A stretch of 64,000 nucleotides of DNA from Lacticaseibacillus suilingensis (GTDB lineage: Bacteria; Bacillota; Bacilli; Lactobacillales; Lactobacillaceae), in contig NZ_BOLV01000012.1 of the NCBI RefSeq assembly GCF_016861845.1, forward strand, positions 29,614 to 93,613. The letters are read 5' to 3'. Under the pieces are notes generated by a model. The model did not search any database. It saw only the letters and a program-made list of their open reading frames with translations, and was not told the origin of the DNA. Positions 54,562-63,073 of the stretch are shown piece by piece (position 1 is the stretch's first letter; every line of letters begins with the position of its first letter). A program made the position numbers and the translations under genes.

Positions 54562-56983
54562 AGCTGAACAGCCAACCGTCAGTGGTCGGGTCAAGAGTCT
54601 CTTCTTCCAAAGCCCGACTTCTTTTTTTAAGATCATTCTGATCACTATCACGAAAACCAACATTCAGTGGCCTGATGACGAAATTGTGGTCACCGGCAAT
54701 TTTGGTGACATCAAAGAAGACGAAACCTACACCTTCGTCGGCAAAGTCGTCAATCATCCAAAATATGGCCTTCAATTTGCCGCAGACAATTATCAGGTTG
54801 ATAAGCCGACCTCCAAGCAAGGCTTGGTGGCTTATTTGAGTTCAGATCGCTTTCCTGGCATTGGCACCATTACCGCGCAAAAAATTGTGGATGCGCTCGG
54901 GGTCAAAGCAATAGATAAGATTCTCAAGGACGAAAAGGTCCTGATTCCGCTTGGTCTGAATGCAGCCAAGCGCGCGGTGCTGGTGGATAACCTGCAGCTG
55001 AATTTGGGGATGGAGCAGGTCATCATTGGCCTCAATGACTTTGGCTTTACCTCGAATATGGCGGCCAAAATCTATCAGTTATACAAAACCGATGCGCTCG
55101 ACGTGATTGAGGAAAATCCTTACCAGCTGATTGCCGACATCGACGGGATTGGTTTCAAACGGGCCGACGCGATTGCGGCGCGGATGCACATCGCACCAGA
55201 TGCCCAAATCCGCTTAGGCGGTGCGGTCTTGGACGAACTGAGTCGCATGACAGATGGCGAAGGCGATACTTATGTTGAGTTGCCCGTGCTGATCAATAAT
55301 GCGGTGGGACTACTGGAAGGCGCGCGCAATGTCGAAATCGATCCCAATCAGGTCGGCCAGGCTATCTTAACGCTGACCAAGAAAAATCAACTGTATGTCG
55401 ATGGCCAAAAGGTGTTCCCGAAGCGGCTTTACGATGCCGAAGGTGAAATTGCCACTCGGCTGAAACAACTGCTCGGCGATGACACCAAGCCTGCCAAGCA
55501 CACGGCCAAAGTGATCAAACAAGTGGAAAAAGAGCAAGGGATCGCTTATGACGATACCCAGCGCGAAGCGATTCAAACGGCCATCGAACAGCCGCTGTTT
55601 CTGCTCACTGGTGGTCCTGGGACCGGCAAAACCACGGTCATCAACGGCATTGTGCGCGCGTATGCGGCGCTGAATGATTTGAGCCTTGACGTCAATTCCT
55701 ATCACCATGAGCCGTTTCCGTTGATGTTGGCGGCCCCGACTGGCCGCGCCAGCAAGCGCATGATGGAAACCACCGGCCTGCCAGCCAGCACGATTCATCG
55801 CCTGCTGGGTTTGGCCATTGATACGCAAGATTATGAGCCCAAAGAGTTACCTGATGGCCTGCTCATTGTCGATGAAATGTCGATGGTGGACACTTATTTG
55901 TTCCGCACGTTGCTGGCGGCACTGCATCCTGGCATCAAGTTGATCTTGGTGGGGGATAAAGATCAGCTGCCATCAGTCGGACCGGGGCAAGTTTTCGCTG
56001 ACTTGCTCCGCAGTCATACGTTGCCGGCGTTGGAGCTGACGCATATTCACCGCCAAGACGCCGACAGCTCCATCATTCCCCTAGCGCATGCCATCAACAC
56101 CGGTAAGCTGCCGGCCGATTGGCAGCAAAATCGGGCTGACCGCTCGTTCATTCTGTGCCCGCCGGAGCAACTGCCGCGGGTCGTGGGGCAGGTCGTGGGG
56201 CGCGCTGCCCAGCAGTTTGATCCCGCCGATATGCAGGTGCTGGCGCCAATGTATCGCGGCACTGCTGGCATCGACCAGCTTAATCCTTTGATTCAAGATA
56301 TTCTTAATCCCAAAAAGGATGACCGGACCAAGGAAGTCGATGCGGGCCTGGTGCATTACCGGATTGGCGACAAAGTGCTCCAGCTGGTGAATAGCCCGGA
56401 GCAGAACGTCTTTAACGGCGAGCTGGGCATGATCACTGGTATTACCATGGCCAAGCAAGCTGAAAGCAAAACGGATGAATTGACGATCGACTTTGATGGC
56501 AACGAGCTGCAGTACAAGCGCAGTGATTGGACGAAAATCACGCTGGCGTATGCGACGACCATTCATAAAGCGCAGGGGAGCGAGTTTCCGGTGGTTATTT
56601 TGCCGCTGACTCTAGGCGCGCGGCGCATGCTACGGCGCAATTTGCTGTACACGGCCGTCACCAGGGCGCGGAACTTCTTGATTTTACTGGGCGATCCACG
56701 CGCCTTTGAACTGGCGGTGCAGGCTGTCGCTGATAATCGCAAAACCGCATTAGTGGCGCGATTAACGGCGGTGTTGCCCGCCAAATTCGACCTCGTCAAC
56801 GCAGCGACCGGTGTCCCACCAGTTGACACTCCGGCGAATGCTTTAGATAATGGAACCAAAGCGCCAGCCGCGCCAACCGATTTTCGCTTGACGCCGGCCT
56901 TAGTAATGGCGCAGACCATTGACCCACTAATTGGGCTGAATGGTCTCACGCCGCAGCAGCTTGACGCTGCGGCCAAAGCCTAA
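54554..56983 (+). CDS. recD2: ATP-dependent RecD-like DNA helicase (RecD2)
   Basis: This superfamily 1B 5'-3' helicase works in DNA repair without RecBC. The 809-aa protein has an N-terminal OB-like domain, helix-hairpin-helix repeats (about 95-235; GFKRADAIAARM), then the helicase core: Walker A TGGPGTGKTT (about 350-359), motif II VDEMSMVD and the motif VI region TIHKAQGSEFPVVI. A ~60-residue low-complexity tail follows. The start ATG overlaps the TPR gene. Its length, greater than RecD1, is typical of RecD2. Confidence 0.96.
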   Translation: MNEAEQPTVSGRVKSLFFQSPTSFFKIILITITKTNIQWPDDEIVVTGNFGDIKEDETYTFVGKVVNHPKYGLQFAADNYQVDKPTSKQGLVAYLSSDRFPGIGTITAQKIVDALGVKAIDKILKDEKVLIPLGLNAAKRAVLVDNLQLNLGMEQVIIGLNDFGFTSNMAAKIYQLYKTDALDVIEENPYQLIADIDGIGFKRADAIAARMHIAPDAQIRLGGAVLDELSRMTDGEGDTYVELPVLINNAVGLLEGARNVEIDPNQVGQAILTLTKKNQLYVDGQKVFPKRLYDAEGEIATRLKQLLGDDTKPAKHTAKVIKQVEKEQGIAYDDTQREAIQTAIEQPLFLLTGGPGTGKTTVINGIVRAYAALNDLSLDVNSYHHEPFPLMLAAPTGRASKRMMETTGLPASTIHRLLGLAIDTQDYEPKELPDGLLIVDEMSMVDTYLFRTLLAALHPGIKLILVGDKDQLPSVGPGQVFADLLRSHTLPALELTHIHRQDADSSIIPLAHAINTGKLPADWQQNRADRSFILCPPEQLPRVVGQVVGRAAQQFDPADMQVLAPMYRGTAGIDQLNPLIQDILNPKKDDRTKEVDAGLVHYRIGDKVLQLVNSPEQNVFNGELGMITGITMAKQAESKTDELTIDFDGNELQYKRSDWTKITLAYATTIHKAQGSEFPVVILPLTLGARRMLRRNLLYTAVTRARNFLILLGDPRAFELAVQAVADNRKTALVARLTAVLPAKFDLVNAATGVPPVDTPANALDNGTKAPAAPTDFRLTPALVMAQTIDPLIGLNGLTPQQLDAAAKA

Positions 56984-56995
56984 AAGGAGCAATGT

Positions 56996-58213
56996 ATGGA
57001 AGACGATAGTCGAAGCGGGTTAGAAATTCGACCCGTGACCCCGCACGACCTAGAACAATTTAATAATTTACTGGCCTATGTGTTTCAAGTGACTGCTAAG
57101 GAAGTCGAAGAATCCGGCTATGAAGACGGTGAACTGGAACGCGCCAAACGGCCGGTGCTGGAAAAATCCGATGTCATCGGCTGGTGGCATGGCGATGAGC
57201 TGATTTCTCAGCTCGCCGTCTACCCGTGCCGCGTGAATATTCACGGCCGGGTCTTTCAAATGGGTGGTTTAACTGGCGTTGGGACCTATCCTGAATACGC
57301 CGGTCACGGCTTAATGCATGATTTGGTTAAGTTGGCCCTTCAACATATGCGCGAACACCAGCAGTGGATTTCGTACCTTTATCCTTACAGCATTCCTTTT
57401 TACAGGAAAAAAGGCTGGGAAATCATGTCTGATCATTTGACCTTCGATGTCAAAGACACCCAGCTGCCAAAATCCGTGCCGGATATGCCTGGCCATGTTG
57501 AGCGGCTGGAAATTGATGATCCGGATGTGATTGAAACCTACAATCGCTTTGCCTTGCACAATCACGGGGCGATGATTAGAAACCAGCTGAACTGGGACGA
57601 ATACTGGCGCTGGGAAGACGAGGACGAGCGGATTGCCGGCGTGTACTACGATGAAAACGACCTGCCTCAGGGCTATGTGTTGTATTGGATCGCCGACGAG
57701 GTTTTCCACATCAAAGAAATGGTTTACAACACCCAAGAAGCCCGCAGCGGCCTGTGGAATTTCGTGGCGGCGCATTTCTCGATGGTGGAGCATGTCAAAG
57801 GCAATATCTACAAAAATGAACCGCTGCATTTTCTGCTGGATGATGGCGATATCATGCAAACCATTCACCCGTACTTCATGGCGCGGATTGTCGATGTCGC
57901 GGAATTTCTGAAGGCTTATCCCTTCGTGGAGCCAGATAAGCCGGTGCATTTTGTGGTCAGCGATCCCTTAGCGGAATGGAATGTGGGCGTCTTTGGCTTG
58001 TGGTGGGATGACAAAGGCCAGCTGCATGTGACCGATCGGCCCGTGGGCGAAGCAGTCAAGATTGATATCGCCACTTTAACCACCATGCTAATGAGCTATC
58101 GGCGGCCGTCGTATTTGGCCCAAATCGAGCGCCTGCAGGCCAGCCCCGCGGCGATCAAGCTGCTGGAGCGGATCATTCCCATGGAAGAACCTTACTTCTC
58201 TGATTATTTCTGA
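56996..58213 (+). CDS. Eis-like GNAT family N-acetyltransferase
   Basis: This 405-aa protein is larger than single-domain GNATs and matches the Eis group: an N-terminal GNAT domain (about 10-150, with GVGTYPEYAGHGLMHDLV as the acetyl-CoA motif), a second GNAT-like domain, and a C-terminal SCP2-like domain (about 300-405). Eis-type enzymes acetylate amines on drugs or proteins; the substrate here is unknown. ATG at 56996 follows AAAGGAG. Another ATG 4 nt earlier is out of frame. Confidence 0.92.
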   Translation: MEDDSRSGLEIRPVTPHDLEQFNNLLAYVFQVTAKEVEESGYEDGELERAKRPVLEKSDVIGWWHGDELISQLAVYPCRVNIHGRVFQMGGLTGVGTYPEYAGHGLMHDLVKLALQHMREHQQWISYLYPYSIPFYRKKGWEIMSDHLTFDVKDTQLPKSVPDMPGHVERLEIDDPDVIETYNRFALHNHGAMIRNQLNWDEYWRWEDEDERIAGVYYDENDLPQGYVLYWIADEVFHIKEMVYNTQEARSGLWNFVAAHFSMVEHVKGNIYKNEPLHFLLDDGDIMQTIHPYFMARIVDVAEFLKAYPFVEPDKPVHFVVSDPLAEWNVGVFGLWWDDKGQLHVTDRPVGEAVKIDIATLTTMLMSYRRPSYLAQIERLQASPAAIKLLERIIPMEEPYFSDYF

Positions 58214-58221
58214 TTGGAATC

Positions 58222-58268
58222 AAAAACCGGTTGTCGGCTGCTGATGCAGCTTGACAACCGGTTTTTTT
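58222..58268. terminator. Bidirectional terminator between Eis-like GNAT and the lipid kinase
   Basis: AAAAACCGGTTGTC / GACAACCGGTTTTTTT around a 17-nt loop. Confidence 0.9.
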
Positions 58269-59217
58269 AATCAAGTTTGAACCAGAAGGGCTGGGTGGTG
58301 GTGGTGAACTCAAGCTCAAAGGCTCGAGTGCCCATTTCTTCACCGTCCATTTGTCCCGGCTCTAAGGCAGTGGTCTCGAGTCGTAGGTGCTTGCCTTTCA
58401 GGTAGTGAACTTGCGGATATTGCTCAGCCTTGCCACGAATCATTTGCACTAGCAGAAACAAGAAGGCGAGCCAGTTCGGGTGTTCCACCACCACTAAGTC
58501 CAGCAGGCCATCGGTGGGCGTGGCTTTGGGCATGAAGCGAATCCCGCCGCCGAAATAGGGGTGATTGGTGGCATCGACCAGAAAGGCTCGGGGAATGAGC
58601 TCCATTTTGCCGGCTTGATCGTAAACGACCACGTCGAAGGTTTTCGTCGTAAAGAAGGTTTTCACCCCGGAGAAGAAATAAGATAGCTTCCCTAGGTACA
58701 ACCGATTCAAAATCCGTTTGATGCGGCTATGGGTGTTGGATGCGACCACCGCGGCATCGAAGCCGATGCCGACATTGTTGACGAAATACCCGTTTTCGTG
58801 GTGCGTATGTTCGGTGTAGCGGCCAATATCTAAGGTCAAAGGCGCCTCTGCCGCTAATACTTGGGCCAAGGCTTTCATCGGGTCCTCGCTGAGGCCAACC
58901 CCGCGGGCGAAGTCGTTGCCTGAGCCAGCCGGAATGTACCCGACAGGCAGGTCGCTTTGCGGCGTCATCCGCAGGCCGGTGATGGTCTGATTCAAGGTAC
59001 CATCACCGCCGATGGTCAACACTACCGCGTCCTGGCGCTCATTGAAGCTGCCAATTTGCCGGGCCAGTTGGATGGTATGGCCGGCGTAGCGGCTCACGCG
59101 CGTTTCATAGGCGATTTGCCGTGCGTCGAGTTCGGCTTTCACGGCGTGGTAGATTTTAACTGCGTTGCCCGAACCGGCAGCGGGGTTGAAAATAATATAG
59201 TAGAAGCCAGCGGCCAT
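58267..59217 (-). CDS. Diacylglycerol kinase family lipid kinase (YegS/DgkB-like)
   Basis: This 316-aa cytoplasmic lipid kinase has FNPAAGSGNA (about 9-18), the catalytic GGDGTLNQ (about 69-76), and PAGSGNDFARG (about 95-105), the DAGK catalytic fingerprints. The family phosphorylates diacylglycerol to phosphatidic acid, which in Firmicutes recycles the diacylglycerol left by lipoteichoic acid synthesis. The ATG at 59217 follows GAGGAGG; an in-frame ATG at 59241 lies before that site and is not used. Confidence 0.94.
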   Translation of the reverse strand: MAAGFYYIIFNPAAGSGNAVKIYHAVKAELDARQIAYETRVSRYAGHTIQLARQIGSFNERQDAVVLTIGGDGTLNQTITGLRMTPQSDLPVGYIPAGSGNDFARGVGLSEDPMKALAQVLAAEAPLTLDIGRYTEHTHHENGYFVNNVGIGFDAAVVASNTHSRIKRILNRLYLGKLSYFFSGVKTFFTTKTFDVVVYDQAGKMELIPRAFLVDATNHPYFGGGIRFMPKATPTDGLLDLVVVEHPNWLAFLFLLVQMIRGKAEQYPQVHYLKGKHLRLETTALEPGQMDGEEMGTRAFELEFTTTTQPFWFKLD

Positions 59218-59298
59218 GTGGGGATCCTCCTCAAAAATCACTAATGCCGATTATACCGATTAGAATAAATTGGCACAACTGATTGCCATAATCCACTA

Positions 59299-59336
59299 AA
59301 AAAGCACCCAAATGTTTAAGGTTCACATCTGAGTGC
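59299..59336 (-). terminator. Terminator of the rpoY-rnj operon
   Basis: On the minus strand GCACTCAGATG pairs with CATTTGGGTGC (two G-U) around a loop of about 10 nt, followed by TTTTTT. Confidence 0.85.
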
Positions 59337-59342
59337 CAGATC

Positions 59343-61025
59343 TTACAAGGTAATCAGCATCGGCAAAATCACAGGGTGGCGTTCGGTCTTATCAAACAGG
59401 AATTCCTGCAGATTAGACGTGATGGCCTCTTTGAGCATGCCTTCGGTGACTTTCTCGTTTTGCTTGAAGGTATTCTTGATGGTCCGATAAACGCGGTGCT
59501 GCGCCTGGTTGATCAGCTCGCCGCTTTCCCGCATGTAGATAAAGCCCCGAGACAGCAGGTCCGGACCAGCGAACACGGCTTGTTTCTGCATGTTGATGGT
59601 GGCCACGACCACGACCAAGCCTTCTTCCGATAGCAGGCGGCGGTCGCGGATGACGGCGTTGCCGATGTCGCCAACGCCATTGCCATCGACGTAAACATCG
59701 CCAGCCGGGAAGTGGCCAGAACGCCGCGCGGTATCAGCCGTTAAGGCGAGCACATCGCCATTGTCCATGATGAAGCAGTTTTCCTCCGGCACGTGGCATT
59801 CTTGGGCCAACTCAGTGTGAATCTTCAGCATCCGGTATTCACCATGAATGGGCATGAAGAACTTGGGCTTCATCAGCCGCAGCATCAGCTTTTGTTCTTC
59901 CTGACCACCGTGACCAGAGGTGTGGACGTTATTGACCTTACCATGGATGACCGTGGCGCCGGCTTCTTCCAGCTCATTAATCACGTGGTTCACCGAGACG
60001 GTGTTTCCAGGGATGGGGTTAGAAGAGAAAATCACCGTGTCGCCAGGTTGAATGGAAATCTGGCGGTGAGTGCCATTGGCAATCCGCGACAAGGCCGCCA
60101 TCGGTTCACCTTGCGAACCGGTGCAGAGAATCATGACTTGGTCGGCGGGCATTTTGTTCAATTCATGCGGGTCGATCAGTTCGTCATCTTTAACATCCAA
60201 GTAACCGAGTTCCCGCCCATTGACCATGGCGGTTTCCATTGACCGGCCGAAGACCGCAATCTTGCGGCCATGTTCACGCGCGGCAGCAATAGCTTGCGCC
60301 ATCCGGCTGATGTTGGACGCAAAGGTGGCAAAAATGATGCGCCCTTCAATGCCATCGAGAATGTGGCGAATTGAGCGGCCGACGAAGCGTTCGGACTTGG
60401 TGAAGTTAGGAATTTCGGCATTGGTACTGTCAGACATCAACAGCAACACGCCTTCCTCACCGAGTTTGGCCATGCGCTGCAAATTAGGGGCAGGCTGATC
60501 GCCAACTGGCGTCAAGTCGAACTTGTAGTCCCCGGTTTCGACGATGGCACCATAAGGGGTGTGCACCGCCACGCCCAAGGTATCTGGGATACTGTGGGTG
60601 GTGCGGAAGAAGTCGATCCACAAGTTTTTGAACTTCAGGACGTCTTCTTCTTTGAGTTCATGCAACTCGGTGGTGCGCAGCAGGCCGTGTTCTTCCAGCT
60701 TGCCGCGAATCAAAGCGGCAGCCAACGGTGGGGCATAGACAGGGACATTCGGCACTTCCTTGAGAAAATACGGAATGCCGCCAATGTGGTCTTCGTGCCC
60801 GTGGGTAATCACCAGCGCCTTGATTTGGTCTTGGTGTTCCACTAAGTAGGAGTAATCGGAAATCACGTAATCAATCCCAAGCAGGTCATCTTCTGGGAAC
60901 TTAATCCCAGCATCGATGACGATGATTTCATCTTGGTATTGAACCCCGTACATGTTCTTCCCAATTTCTCCTAAGCCGCCGATGGCAAACACGGCGACTT
61001 CGTTTTTCTTAATATTGAGTTTCAT
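59343..61025 (-). CDS. rnjA: Ribonuclease J
   Basis: RNase J is a metallo-beta-lactamase-fold endo/5'-exoribonuclease central to mRNA decay and rRNA maturation in Firmicutes. The 560-aa protein has the zinc motif HGHEDHIGG (about 76-84), the beta-CASP domain ([15 protein letters not shown]) and [12 protein letters not shown] at 61025 lies 4 nt after the rpoY stop on the minus strand; the rpoY-rnjA order is conserved in lactobacilli. Confidence 0.97.
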   Translation of the reverse strand: MKLNIKKNEVAVFAIGGLGEIGKNMYGVQYQDEIIVIDAGIKFPEDDLLGIDYVISDYSYLVEHQDQIKALVITHGHEDHIGGIPYFLKEVPNVPVYAPPLAAALIRGKLEEHGLLRTTELHELKEEDVLKFKNLWIDFFRTTHSIPDTLGVAVHTPYGAIVETGDYKFDLTPVGDQPAPNLQRMAKLGEEGVLLLMSDSTNAEIPNFTKSERFVGRSIRHILDGIEGRIIFATFASNISRMAQAIAAAREHGRKIAVFGRSMETAMVNGRELGYLDVKDDELIDPHELNKMPADQVMILCTGSQGEPMAALSRIANGTHRQISIQPGDTVIFSSNPIPGNTVSVNHVINELEEAGATVIHGKVNNVHTSGHGGQEEQKLMLRLMKPKFFMPIHGEYRMLKIHTELAQECHVPEENCFIMDNGDVLALTADTARRSGHFPAGDVYVDGNGVGDIGNAVIRDRRLLSEEGLVVVVATINMQKQAVFAGPDLLSRGFIYMRESGELINQAQHRVYRTIKNTFKQNEKVTEGMLKEAITSNLQEFLFDKTERHPVILPMLITL

Positions 61026-61028
61026 AAA

Positions 61029-61241
61029 TTAAAACTCCGTCAGTTTGAAATCAGCAGACTTTTTTTCGTAGTCCAAAAAGTTGCCAGATAGCTCTTGCAC
61101 GAGTTCGATGTTGTAGGGGGTGTTTTTTTCCACCAACGCCCGCGCAATGGCTGCAGAATCTGCTTCAAGATAAAGGGTCTGGGTGGTTTCCCGCTTCGGG
61201 TTGCGCACCTTGTCTGATTGATATAAAACTTTGTAAATCAT
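61029..61241 (-). CDS. rpoY: DNA-dependent RNA polymerase auxiliary subunit epsilon
   Basis: RpoY (epsilon, formerly omega-1 or DUF1447) binds RNA polymerase in Firmicutes. The 70-aa product matches the family start MIYKVLYQ, the [17 protein letters not shown] stretch and the C-terminal [22 protein letters not shown] at 61241 is preceded by AAAGGAGC on the minus strand. It is the first gene of the operon with RNase J. Confidence 0.96.
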   Translation of the reverse strand: MIYKVLYQSDKVRNPKRETTQTLYLEADSAAIARALVEKNTPYNIELVQELSGNFLDYEKKSADFKLTEF

Positions 61242-61337
61242 AAAAAAAGCTCCTTTTTATCCGCGAAAAAGGCGCACCAAGGCGCGCAATTTCACAATTT
61301 TTGCCGGTCAAATGTTGAAAACTCAACAGTTACAAAC

Positions 61338-61346
61338 ATTTTAGCA
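61338..61346 (-). promoter_or_regulatory. Extended -10 promoter of rpoY-rnjA
   Basis: TGCTAAAAT on the minus strand, about 100 nt upstream of rpoY. A short hairpin (GTTGA..TCAAC, 61314-61327) lies in the leader. Confidence 0.55.
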
Positions 61347-61446
61347 TAACTGCGGCGGTTTCGCTATGGACCCCGCAGGCACCGTTAAGCTTAGGTCGGC
61401 GCGGCTGGCGCCCAATAGCGTATAATGGAAGAAAGGAAGTGAACGC

Positions 61447-61893
61447 ATGTATTGGTTGATTTTGGTCTTATTGGTCGGCATTGTGGCGGCAGTGGTCATC
61501 TGGTGGCGCATTATGCGCCGGCGCCAGGCCTTACGCTTATTTATGCATCACAGTCAAAAGCTTACGGATCAAATCGTGGCAGAAAGTCTGACCGCCTTGC
61601 ATTGGCCGTATCAACCGCCGCTGCGTTCCGCGCCAGTGGCGGATGTTTGGGGCCATGGGATTATGGGCTTTGAGTACGAAACGGCAACCCCTAAAATCAC
61701 CATTACCGCAGGCCAGCTGCAAAACCAGTTGGAAGTGATTGCCACGCAGCAGCATATTGCCAGCTCCGATCCGCAATACCCAGCTTTTGTGGTGACCGAT
61801 TTTTGGGAGCGGGCTGGCGTTGTCCACTTTGATGTCGCGTTCGTGACTAATGCGCCGACCATCGCTTATTTGCAGGATATTCAGCGCGTCTAG
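61447..61893 (+). CDS. Membrane-anchored protein of unknown function (148 aa)
   Basis: The protein has one N-terminal transmembrane helix (about 2-20) followed by a basic stop (RIMRRRQALR) and a soluble alpha/beta domain of about 115 residues. The rest shows no motif that I recognise; GFEYETATPKITITAGQLQ and WERAGVVHFDVAFV are predicted strands. ATG at 61447 follows AAAGGAAG, and TATAAT at 61420-61425 is a likely -10. It converges with def. Confidence 0.85.
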   Translation: MYWLILVLLVGIVAAVVIWWRIMRRRQALRLFMHHSQKLTDQIVAESLTALHWPYQPPLRSAPVADVWGHGIMGFEYETATPKITITAGQLQNQLEVIATQQHIASSDPQYPAFVVTDFWERAGVVHFDVAFVTNAPTIAYLQDIQRV

Positions 61894-61898
61894 GCCAT

Positions 61899-61926
61899 AA
61901 AAAAACCGGCGCGCTGGCCGGTCAAA
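61899..61926 (-). terminator. Terminator of def
   Basis: ACCGGCGCG..GGCCGGT stem with a T run on the minus strand (61898-61905 complement). It may also act on the + strand gene. Confidence 0.75.
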
Positions 61927-61930
61927 TCAC

Positions 61931-62485
61931 TTAGTCGATCAAAACACCTTCAGGCGTCATCTTGAACGGTGTTTTTTTGTTGATGTGGTCATAGAACAAA
62001 ATCCCATTTAAGTGGTCGATTTCATGTTGGCAAACAATTGCGGCATAGTTCTTGAGCCGCACTTTTTTGGTTTCGCCGTCAAGGTTTTGGTAGCGAATGG
62101 TGATGCGATCATGCCGCACCACATACCCTTCAATGTCTTTGTCCACGCTCAGGCAGCCTTCGCCTTCAGAGAGGGCGGCGTCTTGTACCGAGTTGGAAAT
62201 GATGACTGGGTTAATGAGGGTTTCTTGAAATAAAATCGTGTCATCTGGGCCGGGCACGAGTACGGCGGCCATGCATTCAGACACACCGACTTGGGGCGCC
62301 GCCAAGCCGACGCCTGGGCGCAGTTTGTATTTCTTGTTTTCTTCTTCGTCTTGGCTGATCACCAAATATTCCATCAGATCGTGAGCGAGTTGTTGGTCGG
62401 CCTCAGATAGGGGGAATTGCACTTTTGCTGCCCGCTTACGCAGGACTGGATCGCCGTCGCGGGTAATGTCTTTCATTAGATACAA
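61931..62485 (-). CDS. def: Peptide deformylase
   Basis: Def removes the formyl group from nascent N-formyl-methionine. The 184-aa metalloenzyme has motif 1 GVGLAAPQVG, motif 2 EGCLS (metal-binding Cys) and motif 3 HEIDHLNG (two His and catalytic Glu). I chose a TTG at 62485 (MYLMKDITRDGDPVL), 8 nt after GGAGGG; the ATG at 62476 is 17 nt away. This longer class 2-like form is usual in lactobacilli. Confidence 0.95.
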   Translation of the reverse strand: MYLMKDITRDGDPVLRKRAAKVQFPLSEADQQLAHDLMEYLVISQDEEENKKYKLRPGVGLAAPQVGVSECMAAVLVPGPDDTILFQETLINPVIISNSVQDAALSEGEGCLSVDKDIEGYVVRHDRITIRYQNLDGETKKVRLKNYAAIVCQHEIDHLNGILFYDHINKKTPFKMTPEGVLID

Positions 62486-62623
62486 GGTTTTGACCCTCCA
62501 GTTTGTCAATTTCTTTTCTACTCTAGCACAATTGGGCGCCGCGGTGAACGGATGGCCGTTAAAAACTCGCTGTGCTGAGAGATGAGAAAATGCTCATTTA
62601 GGCCGGCCTAGCAGCGTTTGCAG

Positions 62624-62652
62624 TTGACTTTTTCAGTCCAAGTCGGTATAGT
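62624..62652 (+). promoter_or_regulatory. Promoter of the M-box leader
   Basis: TTGACT (62624-62629), 17-bp spacer, TATAGT (62647-62652). Confidence 0.88.
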
Positions 62653-62671
62653 AATAGGCGTAGGTAAATAA

Positions 62672-62830
62672 CTGGTGCTTTCCGTTAGGTGAGGCTCCTA
62701 TACGAACAATGCTGCTGCTCAGAAACATCCAGAGATGCCAATGAGTCAACTGCGCTTGTCTACAAAGGCTTGCGCTAACGTAGCTGAAGAATTTTTTCTA
62801 GGCGTATAGTGCTAAAACTAAACGATTGGG
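62672..62830 (+). promoter_or_regulatory. M-box (ykoK) magnesium-sensing riboswitch
   Basis: The conserved M-box landmarks are in order: CCGTTAGGTGAGGCTCCTAT (62682-62701), TGCTGCTGCTCAGAAACATC, CAGAGATGCCAATGAGTCAAC (62730-62750 region), and the 3' part TAGTGCTAAAAC...ACGATTGG (62807-62829). M-boxes bind several Mg2+ ions and turn off magnesium uptake genes when Mg2+ is high, usually by letting a terminator form. Confidence 0.93.
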
Positions 62831-62871
62831 ATGCAAGAACTGCGCGCATACTCAATCGGTGTGCGTTTTTT
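62823..62871 (+). terminator. M-box expression platform: alternative hairpins and terminator
   Basis: A terminator, CGCATAC / GTGTGCG with a 7-nt loop and TTTTTT (62845-62871), competes with an alternative hairpin, CGATTG..ATGC / GCAT..CAATCG (62823-62858), that uses the end of the M-box and part of the terminator's left arm. This is the expected on/off switch. Confidence 0.75.
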
Positions 62872-62943
62872 CTGTTCCGCAGAAAAATAACCCAAGGTGG
62901 AACTTGGGGGCACAACGGCGAGTGAATGAAAGAAGGTGAGCAC

Positions 62944-63033
62944 ATGAAACAAGCAGTTGATGGTGGTAGTCCGGACAATGCAGATCCCGGAAGGCTTGAT
63001 CGTGTGCCACCACTTATATGCCATAAGTCATAA
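62944..63033 (+). CDS. Short leader ORF (29 aa) between the M-box and the P-type ATPase-like gene
   Basis: The ORF starts at ATG 62944 after an excellent AAGGTGAG site (62933-62940) and ends with TAA at 63031. The peptide begins MKQAVDGG, has an acidic, proline-containing middle (SPDNADPG, residues 9-16) and ends RVPPLICHKS. An in-frame ATG at 62926 would add six residues (MKEGEH) but has a weaker site. It overlaps secondary structure (GGTGG / CCACC around 62960 and 63005). Its place in a magnesium-controlled leader recalls mgtL-type peptides, but no homology is claimed. Confidence 0.6.
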   Translation: MKQAVDGGSPDNADPGRLDRVPPLICHKS

Positions 63034-63047
63034 GGCGCATCGCTAAG

Positions 63048-63065
63048 CCTCTCTGGGAAGAGAGG
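63048..63065 (+). promoter_or_regulatory. Hairpin burying the ribosome-binding site of the P-type ATPase-like gene
   Basis: CCTCTCT (63048-63054) pairs perfectly with AGAGAGG (63059-63065) across a GGGA tetraloop. The right arm carries the Shine-Dalgarno sequence AGAGGAG for the ATG at 63074. Opening by a ribosome on the leader ORF, which ends 15 nt upstream, would expose it. Confidence 0.65.
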
Positions 63066-63073
63066 AGCATACG

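Noticed and set aside
62775..63024. Minus-strand short frames over the M-box and leader ORF
   Set aside because: They run opposite to a well-defined riboswitch leader and have no ribosome-binding sites.
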